Numbered from the stretch's first letter, positions 26,540-36,345 are shown. The stretch: DNA of 64,000 nucleotides from Edaphobacter sp. 4G125 (GCF_014274685.1 NZ_CP060393.1:3469501-3533500), one strand, 5' to 3'. The notes: generated by a model not told the origin, from the letters alone. Translations and numbers: made by a program.

Positions 26540-27730
26540 CTACGGCGCCTCGACTCTACCGCCTTCTCGCATCCGATAGATTTGCCCCCGATAATAGAAT
26601 CGATCGCCACCATAGCTGCCTAACCAAAGGATGCTTCCCAATAGATCGCGCATCGGATAGATCAACATTCCGCGCAACCAGTTCTGGTCCCCCATCACGC
26701 GAAGCACGGCTCCCGCCTGTACCCAACGGTTCACGATCATGGCCCCGAACCACGCCACCCCGAATAAAGCATGACCGCTGAGCAGCCCCCATAAAAGTCC
26801 AAGTAATCCAAAGGGCATGGCAAAGGTCAGTCCGGTGCCCAGATGCCCCCATGGCCGCGAACGGCGCGTGCTTTGCATCCATCGCAGTTGATTCTTAAAC
26901 GAAACCTTGAATGGCGTGTCCTCGACCAGCAACCGGATCACATGCGTCGCCAGACGTACCCCTACTCCACGAGTGGCGAGACGGTTTCCCAACACAAAGT
27001 CATCAGCGTAAAACTGGCCAAGCTCTTCAAAGCCCCCGGCGACGACAAAGGATTCTTTTCGAACGGCCATCGTCACGCCCAATGCAAACTTCGTGCCTTC
27101 GAGCATATCGGCGACCATCACTCCGGAACTCATCTCGACGCTCTTGCCCACCGCGTCCAGCTGCGACGAGAACCGCGCCTCCGTTCCGTGATGTACCGTC
27201 CCAAGGTAGATACTCGACGCCAGTCCCACGTGCGGATCCTTCAGATTTTGCACCATCTTTCGCAGGTAATCCGGAGCCACCCGCGCATCCGCATCGCTGG
27301 TAATGAATAACGGATACTTCGCAACGGAATCCAGCTTCGCCAGCGAGAATACCTTCGCATTATGAAACTGCGGCGTTGGCTCACCACAGGTGACATACTT
27401 CGCATCGACATGCGGATAGCGTTTGCCAACCTCTCGCGCCAATTGCAGCCCCGCATCACTTTCGTGACGGGCACAAAACAATAGCTCGAACTCCGGATAT
27501 GCCTGCTCAAAAAACGTCTCGAGATTTCGATCCATTCCTTCTTCGGTTCCATGCAGTGGTTTCAACACACTGACCGGAGGAAGAAAGTCCGTAGTCTCAG
27601 CAGCGCGGTCCTCGCGACGCTTTCGCAGCCCAAACCGAATCGCTGCCGCAATCACCATCAGGCAGTAGATCGTCGACGTCACAGAACCCGCCATCGCGAT
27701 CCAAAAAAATACCTGCACCAACAAACTCAT
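26540..27730 (-). CDS. hpnI: HpnI-like glycosyltransferase (GT2/GT21, ceramide glucosyltransferase type)
   Basis: 396 residues. An N-terminal membrane anchor (residues 5-30) is followed by a GT-A domain with PPVSVLKPLHGTEEGM, the D1 region FCARHESDAG, the metal-binding TSDADARVAPDYL, the acceptor-site FYADDFVLGNRL, and QLRWMQSTRR, the Q/R-x-x-RW motif of processive-type GT2/21 enzymes. Two to three C-terminal helices complete it. The layout agrees with HpnI, which adds N-acetylglucosamine to bacteriohopanetetrol, and with ceramide glucosyltransferases. No other hpn gene is in the window, so the acceptor is open. ATG 27730 is preceded by weak ribosome-binding signal. Confidence 0.82.
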   Translation of the reverse strand: MSLLVQVFFWIAMAGSVTSTIYCLMVIAAAIRFGLRKRREDRAAETTDFLPPVSVLKPLHGTEEGMDRNLETFFEQAYPEFELLFCARHESDAGLQLAREVGKRYPHVDAKYVTCGEPTPQFHNAKVFSLAKLDSVAKYPLFITSDADARVAPDYLRKMVQNLKDPHVGLASSIYLGTVHHGTEARFSSQLDAVGKSVEMSSGVMVADMLEGTKFALGVTMAVRKESFVVAGGFEELGQFYADDFVLGNRLATRGVGVRLATHVIRLLVEDTPFKVSFKNQLRWMQSTRRSRPWGHLGTGLTFAMPFGLLGLLWGLLSGHALFGVAWFGAMIVNRWVQAGAVLRVMGDQNWLRGMLIYPMRDLLGSILWLGSYGGDRFYYRGQIYRMREGGRVEAP

Positions 27731-27811
27731 CCCGTACCTATCAATCTGCCATTGACTCGCAAACTTTGAGTTTATCGCAGCCGGTTGGGGAGAGTTCCGG
27801 CATTCCGTGTT

Positions 27812-29398
27812 TCAGTGAGCTCCTACCGGGCCCTTACCCGGTTTTACCTTTTTCAGCAGCCAGACTGCAATCACACATGCAAAACTAAGTAACGAAAGCC
27901 ATCGGAAAACATCTACAAATGCCCAGCTTGAGGCCTGACGGAGAAGCTCTCGATAAAGAGTCGCTTGGGTCGGAACCGCTGCGTTCGCAGGACCATACGG
28001 TCCCACCAGAAAGCCTGTGGTATTCCGAATCGAATCCTGGAACTGCTGTCCTGTCATCGGAACAGAATTGATAATCAAGTTCTGGTGTACCGCCGCGCGC
28101 CGGATCAGCAACGTCTGCGCCACCGAGATTCCAATCGATCCCCCAACATTCCTCATCAGGTTGAACAGTCCGCTCGCGTTGCCCATCTGCTCGTTCGGCA
28201 GGGTACCGTAAGCCGCCGTCGTAATCGGCACAAAGACAAAGCTCAACCCGAAACCTGTGATCAAAATCGGGACCAACAGAGTGTTCGGGGAGATCTGCAA
28301 AGTGATGCTTCCAAAGTACAACGTCGTAAACCCAAAGACGACAAACCCAAAGGTGAGTAGGTAGCGCGGATCAACCTTATTCGAAAGGTAGCCAATCACC
28401 GGCATCCCACAAATCGCACCCAGTCCGCGTGGAGCAACAACAATTCCCGCTGTAAATGCCGTATATCCTAGCAGTTCCTGGTAGAAGAGCGGGAGCACCG
28501 TCACCGTTGAATAGATCGCAATTCCAAACAGGAAGATCAACAGACACCCGATGGCAAAGTTCCTGTTTTTTAGAACCTTAAGATCGACCAGAGGATTTTT
28601 GCGATGCCACGAGATCCGCACCCACCACAGGAAGGCTGCCAGCATGATCGGAAACGCAATGCGGATCCAGGTCGCTCCAAACCAGTCGTCCTCCTGCCCT
28701 TTATCCAGGATCACCTGGAGTAGCCCCGTCCAGACCACCAGCATCCCAAAACCAAGATTGTCGAACGCCGGCACCTTGGCGTTCTTGATATAGGGCGGGT
28801 CATGAACAAACCGGCTGATCATAAAGACCGCCAGTATCCCAACCGGAATATTGATATAGAAGGCATAACGCCACGAATACGTGTCTGTCAGCCACCCGCC
28901 GAGCGTTGGACCAAGTACCGGAGCGACAACGACACCGAACGCAAAGACCGCAGCAGCCGCTCCCCGCTTCGCCGGGGGAAACGACTCGAACAGAATTGCC
29001 TGCGAGAGCGGCTGAAGCGCGCCCCCACCTGCTCCCTGGACAATTCGGGCCAATAGGATCATTCCCAGCGTCGGTGCCGCTCCACACCCAAAGCTTGCAA
29101 CCGTAAAAATAATCACGCAGATGATCAGGAAGTTCTTTCGTCCAAAGCGCAGCGAGCACCAATTACTCGCGGGCAGCACAATGGCATTCGCCACCAGATA
29201 GCTGGTGAGCACCCAGGTCGCCTCATCGTTCGAGGCCGATAATGATCCCGCTATATACGGCAGCGCCACTGAAGCAATGGCGGTGTCCAGCACCTCCATA
29301 AACGTCGCCAGCATCACCGAAGCCGCAATCAACCAAGGGTTGACCCCTTGGGTCACTTCGGCAGAATGGTCGGCTGGCATAGTTGCAGCGCTTGACAT
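27812..29398 (-). CDS. DHA2-family MFS multidrug efflux permease (EmrB/QacA type)
   Basis: 528 residues with the 14-helix DHA2 pattern. Motif D1 appears as FMEVLDTAIASVALPYIAGSL, motif A as WCSLRFGRKNFL, and motif C as VVAPVLGPTLGGWLTD, the antiporter motif. These pumps export drugs or toxic organics using proton flow. EmrB usually pairs with the HlyD-family adaptor EmrA and a TolC channel; neither is adjacent, so this may be a lone copy or act with distant partners. It is divergent from dnaK with a 458-base gap between them, whose dnaK-proximal end holds the dnaK promoter region. Confidence 0.9.
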   Translation of the reverse strand: MSSAATMPADHSAEVTQGVNPWLIAASVMLATFMEVLDTAIASVALPYIAGSLSASNDEATWVLTSYLVANAIVLPASNWCSLRFGRKNFLIICVIIFTVASFGCGAAPTLGMILLARIVQGAGGGALQPLSQAILFESFPPAKRGAAAAVFAFGVVVAPVLGPTLGGWLTDTYSWRYAFYINIPVGILAVFMISRFVHDPPYIKNAKVPAFDNLGFGMLVVWTGLLQVILDKGQEDDWFGATWIRIAFPIMLAAFLWWVRISWHRKNPLVDLKVLKNRNFAIGCLLIFLFGIAIYSTVTVLPLFYQELLGYTAFTAGIVVAPRGLGAICGMPVIGYLSNKVDPRYLLTFGFVVFGFTTLYFGSITLQISPNTLLVPILITGFGLSFVFVPITTAAYGTLPNEQMGNASGLFNLMRNVGGSIGISVAQTLLIRRAAVHQNLIINSVPMTGQQFQDSIRNTTGFLVGPYGPANAAVPTQATLYRELLRQASSWAFVDVFRWLSLLSFACVIAVWLLKKVKPGKGPVGAH

Positions 29399-29768
29399 CG
29401 AAAAGAGCCTTCCCCGTTCGCGAAAACTAACAGATGTTGGTGATCTTATTCAAACTTTCCTGGAAGAAGTCATGTCTCAAAACGGATAAGACGCGAATTT
29501 CATCTTCCGGGGGTGGATAAACGCTGCACAATCTCGCCACTAGCTCATTCACAGGTCAGACGATTCCAGCATCCAACTTTTCGTGTTCCTTTTACGCGCT
29601 ATTCCGTAAATCGGCTCCAGGTTCCACCAGTCGGCCTAAAGGCGCCTTCAGAGCGCGATCAAATTGCAGATAATAAACAGCTTATTTTCTGGATGGCCAT
29701 AAGCTGTACATATGAAGCATTTTTTGTAAAACCAGATGCATCTTCATGCTTATATAGACATCATATAT

Positions 29769-29798
29769 ATTGACAATAACTGACTCAAGGATGCATGA
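29769..29798 (+). promoter_or_regulatory. dnaK promoter region with HAIR-like HspR operator
   Basis: TTGACA (29769-29774) is a consensus -35 box; CATGAT (29793-29798), 18 bases later, is a fair -10. The same -35 box starts an inverted repeat TTGACA-N7-ACTCAA (29769-29787) that matches the HAIR consensus TTGAGY-N7-ACTCAA at 10 of 12 positions. HspR, encoded 7 kb downstream, binds HAIR in actinobacteria, so binding here would block the -35 box. A CIRCE element was not found. The rest of the 458-base gap upstream is AT-rich without other obvious signals. Confidence 0.6.
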
Positions 29799-29822
29799 TA
29801 CGTAGAGTCAATGAGTTCTGTA

Positions 29823-29836
29823 AGGGCGATAGCCCT
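29823..29836 (+). other. Short hairpin in dnaK leader
   Basis: AGGGC-GATA-GCCCT forms a 5-bp stem with a four-base loop, lying just before the GGGGAGAG ribosome-binding site and 20 bases before the dnaK ATG. It is near but does not cover the ribosome-binding site, so any role in temperature control is speculative. Confidence 0.4.
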
Positions 29837-29856
29837 GTGATGGGGAGAGACTAGCA

Positions 29857-31767
29857 ATGGGAAAGATTATTGGTATTGACCTCGGAACCACCAATTCGTG
29901 CGTGGCCGTTATGGAAGGCGGCGAGCCGAAGGTGATTCCCAACGAAGAGGGTGGCCGCACGACGCCATCGATCGTCGCCTTTACGAAGAGCGGCGAGCGC
30001 CTCGTTGGCCAGGTGGCCAAGCGCCAGGCGATCACGAATCCGGAAAACACGATTTACTCGATCAAGCGCTTCATGGGACGCCGCTATGACGAGGTCAACG
30101 ATGAGATGAAGATGGTGCCCTACAAGGTGGTCAAGCAGGGTGATCATATCGCCGTCCTGGCGCAGGGCAAGGAGTACACTCCGCCCGAGATCTCGGCCAT
30201 GATCCTTCAGAAGCTGAAGAAGGCCGCCGAGGACTATCTCGGCACCACGGTGACAGAAGCCGTCATTACCGTCCCAGCCTACTTCAATGACGCTCAGCGT
30301 CAGGCCACGAAGGATGCAGGCAAGATCGCCGGACTCGACGTCAAGCGTATCGTCAACGAACCAACCGCCGCTGCCCTGGCCTATGGCCTCGACAAGAAGA
30401 AGGACGAAACCATCGCCGTGTACGACTTCGGCGGCGGTACCTTCGATATCTCAATCCTCGAAGTTGGAGAAGGCGTCATTGAGGTCAAGTCGACCAACGG
30501 TGACACCCACCTCGGTGGCGACAACCTCGACCAGCGCATCGTCGACTGGCTCATTAAGGAGTTCAAAGACGAAACCGGCCTCGACCTGACCTCCAAGGGC
30601 AACGAGATGGCCCTGCAGCGTCTGAAGGATGCCGCAGAGCGCGCCAAGATCGAGCTCTCGACCGCGCAGGAGACTGAGATCAATCTGCCCTTCATCACCG
30701 CGGACGCAAGCGGACCGAAGCACTTGGTTCGCAAGCTGACCCGCGCTAAGCTCGAGAGCCTGGTCGATGACCTCTTGCAGAAGTCGGTTGGCCCTTGCAA
30801 GCAGGCCCTCAAGGATGCAGGCGTCGACACCAGCAAGATCGATGAGGTCGTACTGGTCGGCGGACAGACCCGCATGCCTGCGATCCAGGAGCTGGTCAAG
30901 AAACTCTTCGGCAAAGAGCCTCACAGGGGTGTCAATCCGGATGAGGTCGTCGCGATCGGTGCAGCGGTTCAGGCCGGCGTGCTCGCAGGCGATGTGAAGG
31001 ACCTGCTCTTGCTCGATGTTACCCCGCTGACTCTCTCGATTGAGACGATGGGCGGAGTTGCGACCCCGATGATCGCTCGCAACACCACCATTCCGACCAA
31101 GAAGACAGAGACCTTCTCCACGGCTGCCGATAACCAGACCGAGGTTGAGGTTCACGTCATGCAGGGCGAGCGCCCGATGGCGAACGGCAATCGTACGCTG
31201 GGCAAGTTCAAGCTGGGTGGCATTCCACCTGCTCCGCGTGGTGTGCCCCAGATCGAAGTGACCTTCGACATCGACGCCAACGGCATCCTGAACGTCAACG
31301 CCAAGGACAATGCCACGGGTAAGGATGCGAAAATCACCATCACCTCCAGCTCAGGTCTCAGCAAGGAAGAGGTCGAGCGGATGGCGAAGGATGCCGAGTC
31401 GCACGCTGCCGAGGACAAGGAGAAGCGCGACGAGATCGAAGCGCGCAACGGACTCGACTCGATGGTCTACAACGTCGAAAAGATGCTCAAGGACTCCGGG
31501 GACAAGGTCTCCGGATCGGACAAGAGCGATGTCGAATCTGCCCTCGAGGATGCAAAGAAAACACTTGCAGGAACCCCGAGTGCAAGTGAGCTGAATGCGG
31601 CTCGCGAGCGTCTAACAACTGCAAGTCACAAGCTTGCAGAAGCGATGTACAAGGCGAATGCTGCTCAGCCCACCGAACAGGCCGCCCAGGCTGGATCCGC
31701 CGAAGAGCCGAAGAAGGACGAAGGCGTGATCGATGCCGAATATGTAGATGTCGATGAAAAGAAGTAA
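29857..31767 (+). CDS. dnaK: Chaperone protein DnaK (Hsp70)
   Basis: ATP-driven Hsp70 chaperone that works with DnaJ and GrpE in folding and stress recovery. All hallmarks are in place over 636 residues: [14 protein letters not shown] at the N-terminus, [22 protein letters not shown], the [18 protein letters not shown] loop, the [13 protein letters not shown] segment, the conserved linker [19 protein letters not shown], the substrate domain ([15 protein letters not shown]) and the acidic C-terminal end. ATG 29857 follows GGGGAGAG. A strong terminator lies at 31802-31841. grpE is absent and dnaJ is 3.2 kb further on, so this is not the common dnaK-grpE-dnaJ order. Confidence 0.98.
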   Translation: MGKIIGIDLGTTNSCVAVMEGGEPKVIPNEEGGRTTPSIVAFTKSGERLVGQVAKRQAITNPENTIYSIKRFMGRRYDEVNDEMKMVPYKVVKQGDHIAVLAQGKEYTPPEISAMILQKLKKAAEDYLGTTVTEAVITVPAYFNDAQRQATKDAGKIAGLDVKRIVNEPTAAALAYGLDKKKDETIAVYDFGGGTFDISILEVGEGVIEVKSTNGDTHLGGDNLDQRIVDWLIKEFKDETGLDLTSKGNEMALQRLKDAAERAKIELSTAQETEINLPFITADASGPKHLVRKLTRAKLESLVDDLLQKSVGPCKQALKDAGVDTSKIDEVVLVGGQTRMPAIQELVKKLFGKEPHRGVNPDEVVAIGAAVQAGVLAGDVKDLLLLDVTPLTLSIETMGGVATPMIARNTTIPTKKTETFSTAADNQTEVEVHVMQGERPMANGNRTLGKFKLGGIPPAPRGVPQIEVTFDIDANGILNVNAKDNATGKDAKITITSSSGLSKEEVERMAKDAESHAAEDKEKRDEIEARNGLDSMVYNVEKMLKDSGDKVSGSDKSDVESALEDAKKTLAGTPSASELNAARERLTTASHKLAEAMYKANAAQPTEQAAQAGSAEEPKKDEGVIDAEYVDVDEKK

Positions 31768-31801
31768 CCGGCGTTTGCTGTAGTCATTGGCAAAACGCAG
31801 G

Positions 31802-31841
31802 AAAAAGAGAGGCAATCTTTCAGCAGGTTGCCTCTCTTTTT
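31802..31841. terminator. Strong rho-independent terminator after dnaK
   Basis: A perfect 14-bp stem, AAAAAGAGAGGCAA (31802-31815) with TTGCCTCTCTTTTT (31828-31841), 12-base loop. The T-run is built into the stem's right arm; because A-run and T-run are both present it may act in both directions. Confidence 0.88.
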
Positions 31842-31988
31842 ATAAGGCCCGATGGACTTGTAGGTTTGTACGACTTACTTCCAGGAAAGGTGTTCAACGT
31901 GAACAGTAGTAAAAACCGTAGTGAAGAAGTCTCCGATCTGATGTGGTTAGAAAACCTGGAACTCAATCGATACACAGGAGGAAAGGCA

Positions 31989-32159
31989 ATGACCGAGACG
32001 ATGTGGAGATGCGATCAGGTTCGTGCGGGACAACTTTATAACCGCATGATGTTTGATACGCGCGAGGAGGCCGAGAACTTCATGCGCAAGATGCAACAGA
32101 TGGAGCCGGACCAGATGTTTTCGATCGAGGCTGTCGAAGCGAGACAGGTCTGGAATTAG
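31989..32159 (+). CDS. Small conserved-looking protein of unknown function
   Basis: 56 residues beginning MTETMWRCDQVRAGQLYN. I do not recognise a named family. The start at 31989 is set by a consensus AGGAGG eight bases upstream; the open frame extends 41 codons further but that part has no ribosome-binding signal and starts in the leader after the dnaK terminator. The sequence is soluble, with FDTREEAENFMRKMQQMEPDQMF, a likely helical segment, and ends AVEARQVWN. It is transcribed after dnaK, separated by the terminator, and 119 bases before the Nei-type glycosylase. Its position could suggest a stress-linked role, but that is only guesswork. Confidence 0.65.
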   Translation: MTETMWRCDQVRAGQLYNRMMFDTREEAENFMRKMQQMEPDQMFSIEAVEARQVWN

Positions 32160-32229
32160 TCGCCATTCTGATTCAAAGTTCGACAGGAAGTTGATTTGTA
32201 GTCTCGGATTCAAAACGATGTAGTTTCAG

Positions 32230-32252
32230 GGCGACGGTAAAAAGCCGTCGCC
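32230..32252 (+). other. Hairpin upstream of the glycosylase gene
   Basis: GGCGACGG (32230-32237) and CCGTCGCC (32245-32252) form a perfect 8-bp stem with a 7-base loop, 27 bases ahead of the glycosylase ATG and followed by ATCGTTTG. The T-run is poor; it may be a weak terminator or a leader structure. Confidence 0.45.
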
Positions 32253-32278
32253 ATCGTTTGTCTGGAGGCAAGAGAACA

Positions 32279-33163
32279 ATGCCGGAAGGAAATGAGATTC
32301 ATCGATGGGCTACGCGACATCAGGCTGCCTTTGCAGGTAAGCCCGTCCGCGTTGATGGTCCTCAGGGGCGTTTCACCGACGTCGATGTGATCGACGGCCG
32401 TAAGCTGGAACGCGTACTCGCCGTCGGCAAACATCTTGGTTACGACTTCGGCAAAGATCGCATTCTGCACGTCCATCTGGGTCTGCAGGGCGACTTCACC
32501 GAAGGGTCCGGCCCCCTGCCTCCCGTCAAAGGCGCATTGCGCCTGCGTATGTGGAACGCCACCGCGATCAAAAAGCCCGCGATTCCGGGTGAGAGCAAGC
32601 GGCATGCATGGTACTCCGAAGACGACGGCACCGGCCATCTCGACCCCGAACAGATCGCATGGGTTGAACTACGCGGCCCAATGGATTGCTCCCTTTACAC
32701 ACAGGAGAAGTGGGATGAACTGACCAACCGTCTCGGCCCTGATCCTCTGAACAACGACAGTCCGGAGAAGATGATTGCGAAAGTGCATAAAAGCCGCAAA
32801 TCCATCGGAGAACTCTTGATGGACCAGACGCTCTTTGCAGGGGTGGGAAACATCTTCCGGGCAGAGCTACTATACCGCGCACGACTCAGCCCTTTTCGAC
32901 CGGGCAAAGACGTTTCCGAAGAGACATTGCGTTCCATCTGGAACGACGCGGTCGCCCTGATGCCTGAAGCGATGATCGATCGCAGAATTATCACGACAAA
33001 ACCTGCGGACCGGCCCCACCCGCGAGGTCAGGCGCTCAAGGAAGAAGCGCACTATGTTTATCGGCGCAATGGTTTTCCCTGCTTCGTCTGCGAAACCATT
33101 GTGAAGAAACAGGAGGTTGCAGGACGCAACCTCTTCTGGTGTCCGACGTGTCAGGAAGACTGA
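32279..33163 (+). CDS. nei: Fpg/Nei-family DNA glycosylase (endonuclease VIII-like)
   Basis: Base-excision repair enzyme removing oxidised pyrimidines or purines and cutting the abasic strand. The start at 32279, not the earlier frame opening, gives the invariant MPEGNEIHR: catalytic Pro2 and Glu3. Further family marks are the VGKHLGYDF segment with Lys, KSIGELLMDQTLFAGVGNIFRAELLYRA (helix-two-turn-helix), and the C-terminal zinc finger CFVC...CPTC. Length 294 is typical. The N-terminal PEGNE and the N-x-F region favour the Nei side rather than MutM. GGAGG lies ahead of the ATG. The stop immediately adjoins the opposite-strand GT-C gene's stop. Confidence 0.9.
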   Translation: MPEGNEIHRWATRHQAAFAGKPVRVDGPQGRFTDVDVIDGRKLERVLAVGKHLGYDFGKDRILHVHLGLQGDFTEGSGPLPPVKGALRLRMWNATAIKKPAIPGESKRHAWYSEDDGTGHLDPEQIAWVELRGPMDCSLYTQEKWDELTNRLGPDPLNNDSPEKMIAKVHKSRKSIGELLMDQTLFAGVGNIFRAELLYRARLSPFRPGKDVSEETLRSIWNDAVALMPEAMIDRRIITTKPADRPHPRGQALKEEAHYVYRRNGFPCFVCETIVKKQEVAGRNLFWCPTCQED

Positions 33164-34867
33164 TTATTGCAAGACGAGATAAGTATGAAAGCTTTGGTTG
33201 AGTGTGTTATCCAGCGAAATATAGGGGTAAGGAGCATTAGATCTCCGGAACGCTTCTATCTCCGCGCTTTGAGGAGAACCGTCCGGAAGAAACTCGCGCT
33301 CAACCAGTCTCGATACGGGAAGCTTAGAGAGAAGTCTGCGATTAACGAAAAAGCGAATTCCCTGGATGTAGACGGGGCGATACTGCTCAATAAACTCAGG
33401 ATAGCTTCCCAGCTTTGTGGTCTGGGTGAAGATCTCGTGCACCTCGATTACATCCGGCTGCCTCTGTTGAAGCACATACGGCCTGACAGCAGCGAAGCCT
33501 TTATGCGCCAGAACACGATCGCACAGAAGCCCGAGGTCGATTACTCGAACGTTTTTGCTGTAAAGCATCACAGCGCCCATGTCCGGTGCGGCATAGGTCA
33601 GAGTCATTTGGCCGCTGACCCTTTGCAGCTCAGTAAGAATAGGCACAGCAGTACCCACATGCGCGACGGTAATCTTCGGCATATAAATCGGAGCCTTCTC
33701 CGATCGCAGCGGCTGAATCCGAGCCTCCATGCGGAGAACAGTGAACAGGCACAATGCAACCGTCACCCACCCCATCACTTTGGGTGTGAGATTTGGCAGT
33801 ACCGGAAGGAGCAACAAGCCAATCAGGAATGGCCATGCCGGATAAAAGGAGCGAAACTCAGGTCCCCAGTTCGGACCAATTGCCGTACTCAGCACGAAAC
33901 AGAAGAGGAGAAATAACACTGTAAATCGAAGCTGCCATGACTCACGAAAAGCCTGCTTCAGCCGATCGAACGAGAAAATCGGTACTTTGGCAACAAAGAC
34001 GCTATACACGACATATGCTGCCAATAGCGCCAACAAGACCTTGGCATCGTAGAGAATGCTTACCGGCTCCAGCAGACGATTAGTAACAGCAATCCGCAAG
34101 CTCGGCGCCGAATATGGAAAATGCCGTTTGGCCAGAATCGTATTCGGCAACAGATCTCCAAAGTAGAGCCAGCGTGCAAGATTGGAGATCAGAAAAAGGA
34201 GGGTCCAGCACGATGCTGGAAGCACGGCACGACGAAAACTCCGCTCAGCCAGAACGAACGGAACCAGCAACCAAGCGGCCTCCCAACGCAACAGTAAAAG
34301 CAGACAACCCGCGACGATGTACCAGAAACGTCGGGTACCGGGAATAGAAGGAAAGAGGAGAAGCATCACTAGAACGAGCGCGAGAATCAGCGGAGTCTCC
34401 ATGCCATTGATGGTCTCGTAGAACATCAACGTGCAGCCGACAATTCCGGCAACAAGATTAGCGAGTACCTCTGGCGTCCAGGTCAGGAACCAACGCCGGA
34501 TAAGAACAATATTGATGAGGTTCAAAACAAGAGTGGAGATCTTGGCAAATGCGAGCAGTGCAGCAGGACTCACGATCACCTTGGCCGCTGCAGCCATCAG
34601 CAGCATCCACAGCGTCGTCGAGTATCCCTCGACGATACCCGAACCAGGAGTCGGCTCGATACGTCCTGTGTGCGCAAAAGTACGGGCAAACCCAAGGGTG
34701 ATCGCCGAATCGTCCCAGGTAATCGCCCAGAAACGCCACGCCACAAAGATTTGGACCAGCAGTGCCAAAATCACCAACGCGCGCGAGGCCCAGAGCGCAG
34801 ATGCTGAGGAATAATTTAGATTCTCGGATCGTTCGGCAACGGAAATACCGGTGTCGGCGAAGAACAT
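33164..34867 (-). CDS. GT-C-fold integral membrane glycosyltransferase-like protein
   Basis: 567 residues with about 11 transmembrane helices and a soluble C-terminal domain. After the first helix is TWDDSAITLGFARTFAHTG, a diacidic loop as in GT-C enzymes, and PGSGIVEGYSTTLWMLL; this combination recalls the arabinosyl/mannosyltransferase group that uses decaprenyl-phosphate sugars (mycobacterial AftB/ZomB-like). The C-terminal part (MTLTYAAPDMGAVMLYSKNVRVIDLGLLCD) matches the same region in that family. It probably adds a sugar to an envelope glycan from a lipid donor. ATG 34867 has AGGAG before it. Divergent from dnaJ. Confidence 0.75.
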   Translation of the reverse strand: MFFADTGISVAERSENLNYSSASALWASRALVILALLVQIFVAWRFWAITWDDSAITLGFARTFAHTGRIEPTPGSGIVEGYSTTLWMLLMAAAAKVIVSPAALLAFAKISTLVLNLINIVLIRRWFLTWTPEVLANLVAGIVGCTLMFYETINGMETPLILALVLVMLLLFPSIPGTRRFWYIVAGCLLLLLRWEAAWLLVPFVLAERSFRRAVLPASCWTLLFLISNLARWLYFGDLLPNTILAKRHFPYSAPSLRIAVTNRLLEPVSILYDAKVLLALLAAYVVYSVFVAKVPIFSFDRLKQAFRESWQLRFTVLFLLFCFVLSTAIGPNWGPEFRSFYPAWPFLIGLLLLPVLPNLTPKVMGWVTVALCLFTVLRMEARIQPLRSEKAPIYMPKITVAHVGTAVPILTELQRVSGQMTLTYAAPDMGAVMLYSKNVRVIDLGLLCDRVLAHKGFAAVRPYVLQQRQPDVIEVHEIFTQTTKLGSYPEFIEQYRPVYIQGIRFFVNRRLLSKLPVSRLVEREFLPDGSPQSAEIEAFRRSNAPYPYISLDNTLNQSFHTYLVLQ

Positions 34868-34951
34868 GACCGCTTCTCCTGTAAATTAGCGGAGATGCAC
34901 GGATTTGGTGTTTGGGATACCTGACGAAGTCAGATAATTAAAGAAAAGATT

Positions 34952-36187
34952 ATGGCGACCAAGACAAAGGACTATTACGGAATACTCGGGGTAAAGAAGA
35001 CCGCGACCGCAGATGAGATTCGCAAAGCGTTCCGCAAGCTCGCGCGCAAGTATCACCCTGATGTGAATCCCGGCGACAAAAAGGCCGAGGAGAAGTTCAA
35101 AGAGATCTCAGAAGCGAACGACATCCTCAGCGACGACAAGAAGCGCAAGATCTACGATCAGTTCGGTTTCTACTCCGACTCCATCGATCCCGCGGCCGCT
35201 GAAGCTGCAGCTCGCGGTGGCTACAGTGGCCCGGGAGGCTTCGGTGGAGGAGCGCACACCGGCCGAGGGGGTGCTCAGGAAGTCCCCTTCGACTTCGGCG
35301 GCTTCGACTTCTCCGATTTCGCCGCGAGCGGCGGTGCTCGCCAGGAATCCGGAAAATCTGGTGGAGGCTTCCGCGACATCTTCAGCCAGATGTTCTCCGG
35401 CGGCCGAAACGCCGCCCCGCGCGGCCCCCAGCCCGGAACCGATCTTGAATATCAGGTCGACGTTGATTTCTGGACTGCGATCCGCGGCGGCATCGCTCGA
35501 CTCGAGATCCAGCGTCAAGAGATCTGCCCCACTTGCAAAGGCAGGTCCACCACCGGCGGCAGCATGGAATGCCCAGAGTGCCACGGCTCCGGACAGGTTA
35601 CCCAGATGGGCGGCCGCATGAAGTTCAATATTCAGTGCCCACGCTGCGGCGGAAGCGGCAAGGTTCAAAACACCTGCCCCACATGTGATGGTGAAGGTGT
35701 CGTCATCCGTAACGAACCGCTGGAGTTCCGTATCAAACCTGGCACCCGCGACGGCCAGCGCATCCGTTTGGCGGGCAAGGGCAACGCCGGGCTCAACGGC
35801 GGACCTGCAGGCGATCTTTACCTCATCATCAAGACTGGCACCAATCCCGTCTTCACGCGGACCGGCGACGACATTTATGTAACCGTTCCTGTGACGATCT
35901 CCGAGGCAGCCCTCGGAGCGAAAATCGATGTTCCCACCATCGATACCCACGAGGGTGGCGGCAGAACTCAGCTCAAGATTCCACCCGGAACCCAGACGGG
36001 CCAGAAGCTGCGCCTGCGCGAGAAGGGCGTTCCCTCTGCTGTTCACGAAGGCAAACGCGGCGACCAGATCGTCGAGGTCAAAATTCTCGTCCCCAAGATC
36101 CAGGACGAACGCTCGAAGGAGATTCTGCGCGAATTCGCCAAGCTGAATCCCGAAGATCCCCGCGAAGGACTCTTCACCGGAATCTAA
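34952..36187 (+). CDS. dnaJ: Chaperone protein DnaJ (Hsp40)
   Basis: Co-chaperone that stimulates DnaK's ATPase and delivers substrates. 411 residues: J-domain with the HPD triad at residues 35-37 ([11 protein letters not shown]), a long Gly/Phe-rich region with [12 protein letters not shown], four zinc-binding CxxCxGxG-type repeats ([32 protein letters not shown]) between about residues 190 and 255, then the C-terminal substrate domains ([21 protein letters not shown]). The first repeat ends in RS instead of GG/SG. The G/F region is longer than in E. coli. The start has weak AAGAAAAG upstream. It is followed by a clear terminator and divergent from the GT-C gene. Confidence 0.95.
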   Translation: MATKTKDYYGILGVKKTATADEIRKAFRKLARKYHPDVNPGDKKAEEKFKEISEANDILSDDKKRKIYDQFGFYSDSIDPAAAEAAARGGYSGPGGFGGGAHTGRGGAQEVPFDFGGFDFSDFAASGGARQESGKSGGGFRDIFSQMFSGGRNAAPRGPQPGTDLEYQVDVDFWTAIRGGIARLEIQRQEICPTCKGRSTTGGSMECPECHGSGQVTQMGGRMKFNIQCPRCGGSGKVQNTCPTCDGEGVVIRNEPLEFRIKPGTRDGQRIRLAGKGNAGLNGGPAGDLYLIIKTGTNPVFTRTGDDIYVTVPVTISEAALGAKIDVPTIDTHEGGGRTQLKIPPGTQTGQKLRLREKGVPSAVHEGKRGDQIVEVKILVPKIQDERSKEILREFAKLNPEDPREGLFTGI

Positions 36188-36205
36188 TATCATCTTGTAC
36201 AGCGG

Positions 36206-36234
36206 GCGGTGAGAAATCTCACCGCTCTATTTTT
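36206..36234 (+). terminator. Rho-independent terminator after dnaJ
   Basis: GCGGTGAG (36206-36213) and CTCACCGC (36218-36225) form an 8-bp stem with a 4-base loop, followed by TCTATTTTT. Confidence 0.8.
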
Positions 36235-36345
36235 ATGTCGCTCTCACACCTGAAGATTCATCGTTAAGTCGTCATTTAGACATCTGGCGTTTGCACAGAG
36301 AATGGTGCACCTATGCTGCAATCACCTTAGTACGGAGGTGGTTCC

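Noticed and set aside
27826..27842. Terminator-like hairpin CCGGG...CCCGG with T-run
   Set aside because: It lies inside the coding end of the efflux permease gene on the other strand, so it is probably incidental.
35108..36193. Minus-strand open frame opposite dnaJ
   Set aside because: Ala/Asp/Leu-rich shadow of dnaJ; dnaJ is certain.
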